Shown: positions 1 to 5,751 of the stretch, one piece after another
How the letters are laid out: each line of letters starts with the position of its first letter
Numbering within the stretch: the stretch's first letter is position 1
Source of the DNA: Actinomycetota bacterium
GTDB taxonomy: Bacteria > Actinomycetota > Thermoleophilia > Gaiellales > Gaiellaceae
Assembly (NCBI GenBank): GCA_013813345.1
Contig: JACCRW010000252.1
Location: 1-5,891, forward strand
DNA: 5,891 nt
Direction: 5' to 3'
The notes under the pieces: model-generated
The model's input: only the letters and a program-made list of their open reading frames with translations
Told to the model about the DNA's origin: nothing
The model's database searches: none
Position numbers and translations under genes: made by a program

Positions 1-163
1 GAAACGCAGCGATCCCCTGCCGCACTGACTGCTCGTCGTAAAACGACGCGATCTCGGCGGCAGGGTCGTCGGTCGAGGGGGTCGAACCGGAGAAACCAAC
101 GATTACCACGAGCATGAGTACGACGAATGCAACACCGCTAAGCGGCGACCATCTACTTGTCAA
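1..163 (-). CDS. Small membrane-anchored protein, N-terminal part (runs off left edge)
   Basis: This reading frame starts with TTG at 163 and stays open for 54 codons to the window edge, so only the N-terminus is visible. The start is well supported: a perfect AGGAGG lies at 170-175 with a 6-base spacer. The protein begins MTSRWSPLSG, followed by a hydrophobic stretch at about residues 10-25 (GVAFVVLMLVVIVGF) with no charges, which reads as one transmembrane helix or uncleaved signal anchor. A polar acidic segment follows (STPSTDDPAAEIASFYDEQ). This layout resembles the starts of uncharacterised multi-helix membrane proteins of Actinobacteria, but I cannot name a family and assign no function. 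It lies outside the sugar operon, 29 bases past the stop at 193, and its DNA is less GC-rich than the operon. I am fairly sure it is a gene and unsure what it does. Confidence 0.72.
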   Translation of the reverse strand, partial: MTSRWSPLSGVAFVVLMLVVIVGFSGSTPSTDDPAAEIASFYDEQSVRQGIAAF

Positions 164-169
164 GAAAGA

Positions 170-175
170 CCTCCT
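170..175 (-). promoter_or_regulatory. Ribosome binding site for the TTG-start membrane protein
   Basis: AGGAGG on the minus strand, 6 bases before the TTG at 163. It is the strongest Shine-Dalgarno match in this part of the window and is what fixes the unusual start codon. Confidence 0.75.
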
Positions 176-192
176 GGGAAGTGGCGCAACGT

Positions 193-453
193 TCACGCGA
201 GTATGACCTCTAAACAGGACGACAACGATCCCTGCCGCCCCCAGGGTGACGGCACGGCCCCAGGGCACCCGGCCATCTCGATACGAGTAGCAATACGGAG
301 CAGCACCATCGACTCGGCTGTACAACTCCCGACGACCGAAAGCGGGCGGACGCCTCGCGCGACAAGGTAAGCCTGCTCCGAAAGCAGGTCGTCCGACGGC
401 GGTAGGTCATCCGCTACCCTCATTGAGTCGGCGTCGGCGCTCACGCGCAAACG
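193..453 (-). other. Unassigned open stretch fused in frame to the iolD fragment
   Basis: From base 453 down to the TGA at 193-195 the frame that began in iolD stays open for 86 more codons, but the residues no longer resemble IolD. An ATG at 423 and a GTG at 444 lie in this frame. Neither has a ribosome site, so an independent small gene here is uncertain. From the ATG the product would be 76 residues (MRVADDLPPSDDLLSEQ at the start). A middle part, AYLVARGVRPLSVVGS, looks protein-like, whereas the last 25 or so residues look like low-information read-through. The piece may be the tail of another gene whose 5' end was lost at the junction. I do not recognise a family. Alternatively it is non-coding and open by chance in GC-rich DNA. 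Confidence 0.35.
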
Positions 454-714
454 GGAGGTCGTGCACGCCATCGCGCCGAGGCGGTTCTTCATCCGTGCGT
501 AACCGACGGCGGTGTGCACCATCCCCTGCTCGCTGCGCGCCTGGTAGTAGGTCAGCAGCTCGGGGCTCTCGTAGAGCGCCTCGCCGATTCCGGCGACGTT
601 GCCGTGGCCGAAGATGCCGAAGCAGCCGCCGAAGAACCGCTGCTCGACCCCGTCGCGCTCAACGTACTGGGCCGCGAGGAACCGGATCAGCGCCTGTGCG
701 GCCGTGAGTCTCAG
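454..714 (-). pseudogene. iolD: iolD 5' fragment: N-terminus of trihydroxycyclohexane-1,2-dione hydrolase, truncated
   Basis: IolD is a thiamine-diphosphate enzyme that hydrolytically opens the ring of 3D-(3,5/4)-trihydroxycyclohexane-1,2-dione in myo-inositol breakdown. Here 87 codons match its N-terminus: RLTAAQALIRFLAAQYVERD at the start, FGIFGHGNV at 32-40, YQARSEQGMVH at 57-67 and ACTTS at 83-87. Glu62 in SEQG fits the conserved cofactor-activating glutamate of ThDP enzymes. Intact IolD is about 620-650 residues and continues after TTS with a GPG-containing segment. That segment is absent here in every frame, so over 85% of the protein is missing. No ATG, GTG or TTG start exists in frame between the stop at 886-888 and this fragment. 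The best start is CTG at 714, with AAGG at 722-725 before it. It overlaps the ATPase stop as CTGA, which suggests translational coupling. Identity is firm. Whether the break is biological or an assembly artefact is open. Confidence 0.82.
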
Positions 715-1505
715 AGCTCGGCCTTGATCGCCTCGAGCTCGTGCTCGAGCTCGGCCAGCTCGCGGCCACCAGCCATCAGGCGCACGAGCTCCGGCTGGTC
801 GATCTCGCCCTTCGCGTAGTTCCCGAGGCTCTGGCCGCGGTTCAGGATCACGAAGCGGTCGCCGACGGGGTAAGCGTGGTGCGGGTTATGCGTGATGAAG
901 ATGACTGCGACGCCGCGGTCGCGCGCCTGCAGGATGTACTTGAGCACCACGCCCGCCTGCTTGACCCCGAGCGCCGAGGTCGGCTCGTCGAGGATGAGGA
1001 CGCGCGCGCCGAAGTAGACCGCCCGCGCGATCGCGACCGATTGCCGCTCGCCGCCCGAGAGCGTGCCTACCGGCTGATCCGGATCGCGGATGTCGATCCC
1101 CATCTGGCTCAGCTCTCGCCGCACGATTCGCTTCGCACTCGCAGCGTCGAACCACCGCAGCGGTCCGATCCCCTTCCGCGGCTCGGCGCCGAGGAAGAAG
1201 TTCCGCCAGATCGACATCAGCGAGACCATCGCGAGGTCCTGGTAGACGGTCGCGATCCCCTTTGCGCGCGCGTCGCGCGGCGACCCGAACTGCACCTCCT
1301 CGCCCTCAACGAGCAGTCGTCCCGCGTCATGGCGATGAGCGCCGGAAAGGATCTTGATGAAGCTCGACTTGCCGGCGCCATTGTCTCCGAGAATGCACGT
1401 CACCTCGCCCGCGTTCACGTGCATCGAGACGTCCTTCAACGCGACGACGTTGCCGTAGTACTTCGAGATCGCGTCCCCCTCGAGGAGGTGGCCCGCAGCC
1501 GTCAT
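711..1505 (-). CDS. Sugar ABC transporter ATP-binding protein, single-domain FrcA type
   Basis: This is the cytoplasmic ATPase (264 residues) that powers import through the neighbouring permease. All ABC motifs are visible: Walker A GDNGAGKSS at 40-48, Q-loop Gln89 in VYQD, signature LSGGERQ at 149-155, Walker B VLILDE at 169-174 with catalytic Glu174, and the H-loop His206. The D-loop reads SALG instead of the usual SALD. To my knowledge this variant, within TSALGVKQ, recurs in FrcA-like ATPases. The protein has one nucleotide-binding domain, unlike the roughly 500-residue fused two-domain RbsA/MglA/XylG proteins, so it would work as a homodimer. The C-terminus is a charged helical tail (ELAELEHELEAIKAEL). 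The start at 1505 is chosen because it overlaps the permease stop as ATGA and has AGGGG at 1511-1515, 5 bases upstream. The frame is open further upstream, but that part is out-of-frame permease sequence. Confidence 0.95.
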   Translation of the reverse strand: MTAAGHLLEGDAISKYYGNVVALKDVSMHVNAGEVTCILGDNGAGKSSFIKILSGAHRHDAGRLLVEGEEVQFGSPRDARAKGIATVYQDLAMVSLMSIWRNFFLGAEPRKGIGPLRWFDAASAKRIVRRELSQMGIDIRDPDQPVGTLSGGERQSVAIARAVYFGARVLILDEPTSALGVKQAGVVLKYILQARDRGVAVIFITHNPHHAYPVGDRFVILNRGQSLGNYAKGEIDQPELVRLMAGGRELAELEHELEAIKAEL

Positions 1506-2551
1506 CTCGACCCCTGCGCGCGGTTGCGGATGACCGTGTTCAGCATGACGGCCGCGAAGAGGATCGCGCCCTGGAACGTGAAGGTCCAGTTGCTGTCCCA
1601 CTCGGCGAAGATGATCCCGAGCTGCACCATCCCGAGCATCGCGGCGCCGAAGAACGTGCCGATCACGGAGCCGTAGCCGCCGGTCAGCAGGCAGCCCCCC
1701 ACCACGGCGCAGATGATGAAGATGAACTCGAGCCCGATCCCCTCCTTGGCCTGGATCGAGCGCAGCTCGAACGCCGTGATGATCCCCATCAAGGCGGCCA
1801 CGCCCGAGGTCATCATGAAGAGCGTGATCTTCGTCCGCGCGACCGGGACGCCCACGTTGCGCGCCGCTACCGGATCGCCGCCGGCGCCGTAGATCCAGTT
1901 CCCGAAGCGCGACTTCGCCAGGAGCCATGCGCCCGCGAGCGTCAGCCCTATCCACCACAGCACCTTCACCTTGAAGTCGTACTGCGTGACCTCCGACGCG
2001 AAGAACCGGCGCGCACTCTCGAAACCGGTCGCGCTGTCGATCTCCTGGATCGCGGTCGTGCCGGTCAGGTTCAAGGTAAGTGCGGCGTTGACTCCCTGGA
2101 GGACGAAGAAGGTGGCGAGCGTGACGATGAAGCTCGGCAGGTTCGTCCGGATCACGACCAGCCCGTTCACGAACCCGACCGCGAGGCCGAACAGGAGCAC
2201 GATCGCCATTGCGGGCCAGATATTCAGATCCTGGAATGTGGCGAGGTAGCCGAGGAGCAGGCCTGAGCTGCCGATCATCGCTCCGGCCGAGAGGTCGAAC
2301 TCGCCGCCGATCATCAGGAGCGCGACCGGGACGGCGACGATGCCGAACTGGGCGGCCTGATCGGTCCAGCTAGCGGCGATCGCGGGCTCGCCGATCCAGT
2401 TCACCGCGCGGGCGAAGTACGCGAACGCGAAGAACACCGCGACCGCGCCGAGCAGCGCGCCGATGTCCGGCCGCGTGAGCACACGGGCGAGCGGCCCGAC
2501 GCGGACAAGCCGCTCGTCGGGCGTCGCGGTCGCTGCGGCAGGCTCGGTCAT
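1502..2551 (-). CDS. Sugar ABC transporter permease (BPD_transp_2 family)
   Basis: This integral membrane subunit (349 residues) forms the import channel. It has about ten hydrophobic segments, roughly at 31-48, 66-81, 90-105, 112-131, 141-158, 198-212, 243-262, 274-288, 295-314 and 325-341. Family landmarks are GEFDLSAG at 83-90, the segment NGLVVIRTNLPSFIVTLAT at 130-147, and the cytoplasmic loop GAGGDPVAARNVGV at 222-235, which in this family contacts the ATPase. These place it with RbsC/FrcC/XylH-type permeases that pair with pentose, fructose or inositol binding proteins. I start it at the ATG at 2551, giving a short charged N-terminal tail before the first helix, with GGAG 11 bases upstream. 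A GTG in the same frame at 2596 would add 15 residues but lies inside a run of hairpins without a good ribosome site. It sits 60 bases after the binding-protein gene and overlaps the ATPase by 4 bases. Confidence 0.94.
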   Translation of the reverse strand: MTEPAAATATPDERLVRVGPLARVLTRPDIGALLGAVAVFFAFAYFARAVNWIGEPAIAASWTDQAAQFGIVAVPVALLMIGGEFDLSAGAMIGSSGLLLGYLATFQDLNIWPAMAIVLLFGLAVGFVNGLVVIRTNLPSFIVTLATFFVLQGVNAALTLNLTGTTAIQEIDSATGFESARRFFASEVTQYDFKVKVLWWIGLTLAGAWLLAKSRFGNWIYGAGGDPVAARNVGVPVARTKITLFMMTSGVAALMGIITAFELRSIQAKEGIGLEFIFIICAVVGGCLLTGGYGSVIGTFFGAAMLGMVQLGIIFAEWDSNWTFTFQGAILFAAVMLNTVIRNRAQGSR

Positions 2552-2561
2552 CGCGGGTTCG

Positions 2562-2608
2562 GCTCCGGCGGAGCGGGCGACGCAGAAGTCGCCCACCCCG
2601 CCCGGGGT
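2562..2608 (-). repeat. Three tandem hairpins between binding-protein and permease genes
   Basis: Three perfect inverted repeats lie almost end to end in the gap. As read on the minus strand they are: ACCCC-GGGC-GGGGT (2608-2595), GGGCGAC with a 6-base loop then GTCGCCC (2594-2575), and GCTCC-GCC-GGAGC (2574-2562). None has a following T-run, so they are not classical terminators. In binding-protein transporter operons such intergenic structures often protect the upstream mRNA and let the binding protein be made in excess; that role is inferred here. The GGAG that probably serves the permease is the 3' arm of the third hairpin, so folding could also limit permease translation. Confidence 0.6.
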
Positions 2609-2611
2609 TCC

Positions 2612-3619
2612 CTAGCGGGTGCCCTTCGCGGCGAGCGCGGCCACGCGGGCAGCGTTCGCCCTGTTGATGATCCCGGGGCCGGTCAGCACGGGCGCACCGT
2701 TGCCTACCGTGTTGAGGTTCGTGGCGTACAGGACGGCGAAGACCACCGGCAGGTAGCCCTGGAGGTACTGCTGCTGGTCGATCGCGAACAGCATCTTCCC
2801 GGAGCGGATCAGCTTGATCGCACCGCCGACGTCGAACGTGCCCACCTTCGTCCCAGATCGAACGACGTCGGTGCACGGGATCGTGACGTCGGGATCGAGC
2901 CCGAGGAACGCGTCCAGCGACCGGTCGGCCGTGAAGGCCGCCTTGACCTTCGCCTTCGTGCCCGGGATGTCCGACTTCGCATTCGGGATCGTCAACACCT
3001 TCACCGCGGAGCCGCCCATGATCTTCCTGACGCCGTCGGCGCGCTGCTGGAGCCCCGAGTTGCCGGCCTCGTGGATCACGATTAGCACCTTCTTGGCGCC
3101 TGCCTTCTTGAACTGCCTGCCGGCGCCCTGACCCGCGATGTCCTCCGTCTGGCCGACGTGCACCTCGTAGGTCGCCAGGTCGTCGAACGCGCCGAGGCCC
3201 GAGTTGACGGTGATGATCTGGATCCCCCGCGCCGAAGCCTTCCGGAGCGGGTCCTTCAGCGCGCTCGCATCGGGCACCGAGGTCGCGATGATCTTCGCTC
3301 CCGCGGCGATCGCGGCGTTGATGCCCGAAACCTGCTTCGCGACGTTGTTGTTCGCATAGACCTGCGTGACGCTGACGCCGCGTCCCCTGAAGTCCCGCGC
3401 GGCCTGGTCGACGCCCTTCTTGAACACCGACCAGAACGAGCCGGTGTCGCCGTGCGTGACGACCGCGACCTTGATATTGGCCTGCGTGGTTGCGCCGAAC
3501 GCTACTGCGGTAGGCCCGCCGAGCGCGGTCAGGCCCGCTGCGGTGAGGCCTCCCTTGACGAGGAGGCCGCGGCGCGAGAGCCCCGTCTCCTCGAACGTCT
3601 CGAGAACTTCGTCGTTCAT
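2612..3619 (-). CDS. Tat-exported sugar-binding protein of an ABC importer (periplasmic-binding-protein type I, Peripla_BP_4)
   Basis: This extracytoplasmic receptor (335 residues) would capture the sugar or cyclitol and deliver it to the permease. The N-terminus carries a twin-arginine motif LSRRGLL (Arg16, Arg17), a hydrophobic core at about 23-41 and a likely cleavage after AFGA (residue 44), so export is by Tat, probably already folded. No lipobox cysteine is present. The mature part shows the family pattern: IKVAVVTHGDTGSFWSVFKKG near 49-69, TSVPDASAL at 113-121, ITVNSG at 136-141, HVGQTEDIAGQGAG at 154-167, GNSGLQQRADG at 186-196, FDVGG at 262-266, and the hinge or ligand segment FAIDQQQYLQGYLPV at 278-292. 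The ligand cannot be read from this. Context (IolG-like enzyme upstream, iolD downstream) favours inositol. The ATG at 3619 has AAGGAG at 3630-3635, 10 bases upstream. It is the second gene of the operon, 45 bases after the oxidoreductase. Confidence 0.94.
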   Translation of the reverse strand: MNDEVLETFEETGLSRRGLLVKGGLTAAGLTALGGPTAVAFGATTQANIKVAVVTHGDTGSFWSVFKKGVDQAARDFRGRGVSVTQVYANNNVAKQVSGINAAIAAGAKIIATSVPDASALKDPLRKASARGIQIITVNSGLGAFDDLATYEVHVGQTEDIAGQGAGRQFKKAGAKKVLIVIHEAGNSGLQQRADGVRKIMGGSAVKVLTIPNAKSDIPGTKAKVKAAFTADRSLDAFLGLDPDVTIPCTDVVRSGTKVGTFDVGGAIKLIRSGKMLFAIDQQQYLQGYLPVVFAVLYATNLNTVGNGAPVLTGPGIINRANAARVAALAAKGTR

Positions 3620-3629
3620 CGTGTCCCGT

Positions 3630-3635
3630 CTCCTT
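3630..3635 (-). promoter_or_regulatory. Ribosome binding site of the binding-protein gene
   Basis: AAGGAG on the minus strand, 10 bases before the ATG at 3619. It is the only near-perfect ribosome site inside the operon and fits the need for high synthesis of the binding protein. Confidence 0.7.
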
Positions 3636-3664
3636 TGTCGGATGCGATGCGAGTGGTGCGATTC

Positions 3665-4696
3665 TCAACCGGCGAGGGCTTCCGCGCTAGTCACCTCCTC
3701 GATCGAGACCGGACGCCGCTCGGCGCGCGAGCGGTCCGCTGCGAGCGCGACGCAAAGCGCCGCACGCGCCTCGTTGAGCGTGCAACTGCTTTCGCCTCCG
3801 GTGCGCACTGCGTCCACGAATGCGACGAGCTCGGCACGGTAGGCCGGCTCGAAGCGCTCCAGGAAGTTCCGGTAACCGACGTGGTGGGGCCGCACCGCGC
3901 CGGGCTCGAGGGAGCGGATCGGGCTCCGGGCGTCGATCCCGACGGCGATGCTGTCGGTCGTGCCGAAGACCTCGAGCCGCACGTCGTAGCCGAGTGCATC
4001 GTGCCTTGCCCCCGAGAGGATTCCGAGCCCGCCCCCGCCGAGCCGGAAAGTCGCGACGGCCGTATCGACGTCACCATGGCGCTCGAACCAGGGCGTCTCG
4101 CGGACGGCGCCGTCGGCGAACACCTCGACGATCTCCTCTCCCGTCACGTAGCGCACCGCGTCGAAGTCGTGGATGTGGAGGTCGCGAAAGATCCCGCCCG
4201 AGACGGCGATGTACGCCTCGGCCGGCGGTGCGGGATCGTGCGTTGCGGCGCGGACGACGAGCAGGGTGCCGAGCGTCCCGTCTGCAACCGCGTCGCGCGC
4301 TGCGAGGTAGCCGACGTCGAAGCGTCGTTGAAAACCGATCTGGACGAGGATCTCCGCACGTTCAACCTCCGTCACGAGATCGTCCATCGTCGCGACCTCA
4401 AGTGCAACCGGCTTCTCGCAGAACGCCGGAAGGCCTGCTCGTGCGGCGAGGCGGAGCATCGGCGCGTGCGCACGTGTTGCGGTGGCGATCACGAGCGCGT
4501 CGACTCCGGCCTCGACGAGGGCTTCGGGCGACTCCGCCACCTCGGCGCCGGCGTCGTCTGCGACACGACTCGCCCGGGTCGGGTCGGCGTCGACGAGCGT
4601 GATCGCCGAGACGTCAGCGAGCCCCTTCAGCGTGCGAACGTGAAAGGCGCCGATCCTGCCGACTCCGATCACGCCCACATGGAGGCCTACTGGCAT
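3665..4696 (-). CDS. iolG: Gfo/Idh/MocA oxidoreductase, inositol 2-dehydrogenase-like
   Basis: This NAD(P)-dependent dehydrogenase (343 residues) probably oxidises the imported polyol, as IolG turns myo-inositol into 2-keto-inositol. The N-terminal Rossmann fold shows GVGRIG at 11-16 and an acidic residue after the second strand (VDAD, 35-38), which favours NAD. The family's catalytic lysine is Lys95 in CEKP (93-96). The middle is strongly IolG-like: QIGFQRRFDVGY at 119-130, DPAPP at 154-158 and SGGIFRDLHIHDFD at 166-179. Asp172 and His176 fall at the positions and spacing of the catalytic pair known from Bacillus subtilis IolG. The length is typical. The ATG at 4696 has no Shine-Dalgarno and lies 11 bases beyond a TACGGT -10 box, so the mRNA is probably leaderless or nearly so. 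A GTG at codon 7 is a weaker alternative start. Related sugar or scyllo-inositol dehydrogenases cannot be excluded. Confidence 0.92.
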   Translation of the reverse strand: MPVGLHVGVIGVGRIGAFHVRTLKGLADVSAITLVDADPTRASRVADDAGAEVAESPEALVEAGVDALVIATATRAHAPMLRLAARAGLPAFCEKPVALEVATMDDLVTEVERAEILVQIGFQRRFDVGYLAARDAVADGTLGTLLVVRAATHDPAPPAEAYIAVSGGIFRDLHIHDFDAVRYVTGEEIVEVFADGAVRETPWFERHGDVDTAVATFRLGGGGLGILSGARHDALGYDVRLEVFGTTDSIAVGIDARSPIRSLEPGAVRPHHVGYRNFLERFEPAYRAELVAFVDAVRTGGESSCTLNEARAALCVALAADRSRAERRPVSIEEVTSAEALAG

Positions 4697-4697
4697 T

Positions 4698-4709
4698 GGA
4701 AGCGGTTAC
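4698..4709 (-). promoter_or_regulatory. Second LacI-type operator-like site before the oxidoreductase
   Basis: The minus strand reads GTAACCGCTTCC, one base off the consensus GTAANCGNTTAC. It begins one base after the perfect operator (centres 13 bp apart) and ends two bases before the ATG, covering the expected transcription start. The same two-site arrangement occurs before lacI, which supports it as more than chance. Confidence 0.5.
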
Positions 4710-4737
4710 CGTAAGCGCTTACACAAGTCGCTGTCAA
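4708..4737 (-). promoter_or_regulatory. Promoter of the transport/catabolic operon
   Basis: A perfect -35 box, TTGACA (4737-4732), overlaps the lacI stop codon. It is followed by an 18-base spacer and TACGGT (4713-4708), a TANNNT -10 box typical of high-GC actinobacteria. Transcription would begin near 4701-4699, leaving only 3 to 5 untranslated bases before the ATG at 4696. The perfect operator palindrome fills most of the spacer and the first bases of the -10 box, so bound repressor would block polymerase directly. Confidence 0.7.
4711..4722. promoter_or_regulatory. Perfect LacI-family operator palindrome
   Basis: GTAAGCGCTTAC is a perfect 12-bp palindrome with a central CG, the pattern bound by CcpA/PurR-like LacI-family repressors, whose hinge leucine inserts at the central CG step. 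It sits between the -35 and -10 boxes of the operon promoter, 11 bp past the lacI stop. The adjacent LacI protein is the obvious ligand; that pairing is inferred. Confidence 0.85.
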
Positions 4738-5744
4738 GCGAGTGCGGCGGTCGAGCCGCGGACGACGAGCTCGGGCTCGAGCAGGTGCAGCCGTTGCGGC
4801 ACCTCACGCCCCGCCGCGAGATCGAGCAGGAGCTGCGTCGCTCGCTGCGCGATCTCGAACGCCGGCTGATGGATGGTCGTCAACGGGGGCGTCGTGTGGG
4901 CAGCGAGACGCAGGTCGTCGAACCCCACGACCGAGATGTCTTCGGGAACGCGGCGCCCGCTCTCCGCGATCGCGTGCATCACCCCGAGCGCAGACAGGTC
5001 GTTGGCGGCGAAGACGGCCGTGGGCGGCGAGCCGGCGAGTAGAGCCCGCATGGCCCCGTAACCGCCCTCTTCGGTGAAGGAGCCGACGGCGACGTGCGTG
5101 CGACGGCGCTCCACCGCCGCGGCCGCGAGGGCATCGTCGTACCCTCCGATCCGCTCGGCGCTGATTCGTAGCCCCGGCGCACCCGCGACGTGCGCGATCA
5201 GCCTGTGGCCGAGCGAGAGGAGGTGCTCGGTGGCGATCTGCGCCCCGAGTCGGTTGTCCACCTGGACGAGCGGGACCGACGTGGAGTCGATGTCACGGTC
5301 GAGGCAGACGATCGGAAGTCCCTCACGCACGAAGTCGGCGATCCGCTCGGGCGGAAGCACGAGGCCGTCGACGAGCACACCGTCCACCTGCTTCGCGCGC
5401 AGGAGGCTCAGGTACTGCTCCTCCCGCTCTGGGTCGCCCTCGGTCGTGCAGAGAAGCATCGTCGAGCCCGCCGCGAGCGCCCGCTCCTGGATTCCGCTGA
5501 CGAGCGCGGCATAGAACGGGTTTGCGATGTCCGGCAGCAGCAGCGCGATCGTCTGCGTCGACTTGGTGACGAGGCTGCGCGCGACCGTGTTCGGCCGATA
5601 CCCGAGTTGCTGCACGGCAGCGTCGATCGCCGCGCCGGTCGCAGGCGCGATCTGCCCGGTACCGTTGAGCGCCCGCGACACGGTTGCCGTCGAGACGCCG
5701 GCCAGACGCGCCACATCATAGATCGTTGGTCGGGCGCCTCTCAC
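4734..5744 (-). CDS. LacI-family transcriptional repressor of the sugar operon
   Basis: This DNA-binding repressor (336 residues) would release the operon when its sugar ligand binds. The N-terminal helix-turn-helix is TIYDVARLAGVSTATVSRAL at 7-26. The hinge LGYRPNTVARSL at 47-58 includes Leu58, which in the family inserts into the central CG of the operator. The ligand domain follows from about 64 with the usual landmarks: ALLLPDIANPFYAALVSGI at 67-85, VDGVLVDG at 110-117, GHRLIAHVAG at 169-178, ERIGGYDDAL at 187-196, AVFAANDLSALG at 223-234 and VVGFDD at 252-257. Length is typical and no domain is missing. The start is GTG at 5744, chosen because only two codons separate it from the conserved RPTIYDVA start. 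No Shine-Dalgarno is present, but a TACGCT -10 box ends 8 bases upstream, suggesting a leaderless mRNA. Operator motifs before both this gene and the next imply autoregulation and control of the operon. The inducer is unknown; inositol or an intermediate is likely. Confidence 0.95.
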   Translation of the reverse strand: MRGARPTIYDVARLAGVSTATVSRALNGTGQIAPATGAAIDAAVQQLGYRPNTVARSLVTKSTQTIALLLPDIANPFYAALVSGIQERALAAGSTMLLCTTEGDPEREEQYLSLLRAKQVDGVLVDGLVLPPERIADFVREGLPIVCLDRDIDSTSVPLVQVDNRLGAQIATEHLLSLGHRLIAHVAGAPGLRISAERIGGYDDALAAAAVERRRTHVAVGSFTEEGGYGAMRALLAGSPPTAVFAANDLSALGVMHAIAESGRRVPEDISVVGFDDLRLAAHTTPPLTTIHQPAFEIAQRATQLLLDLAAGREVPQRLHLLEPELVVRGSTAALA

Positions 5745-5751
5745 GGACGCA

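Noticed and set aside
423..707. Arg-rich 94-codon frame on the plus strand
   Set aside because: It is the antisense of the iolD fragment, and its composition is almost entirely Arg, Ser, Pro and Ala with no motif.
741..1676. A 311-codon open frame on the plus strand
   Set aside because: It is antisense to the ATPase and permease, with no domain or ribosome site. It is explained by GC-rich codon bias on the opposite strand.
1506..1958. N-terminal extension of the ATPase by 151 codons
   Set aside because: The extension is out-of-frame permease sequence. ATPase homology starts at the ATG at 1505, which overlaps the permease stop and has a ribosome site.
2552..2596. GTG start for the permease at 2596
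   Set aside because: It adds residues unlike family N-termini, has no clear ribosome site and runs through three perfect hairpins. The ATG at 2551 fits better, though not with certainty.
2370..3668. A 432-codon frame on the minus strand
   Set aside because: It overlaps the binding-protein gene in another frame, and its product is Arg/Gly/Asp-rich low-complexity sequence.
3158..4714. A 518-codon open frame on the plus strand
   Set aside because: It lies antisense to the oxidoreductase and binding-protein genes, which have full family motifs. The product is Arg/Asp/Val-rich with no recognisable domain, the usual mirror of a GC-rich gene.
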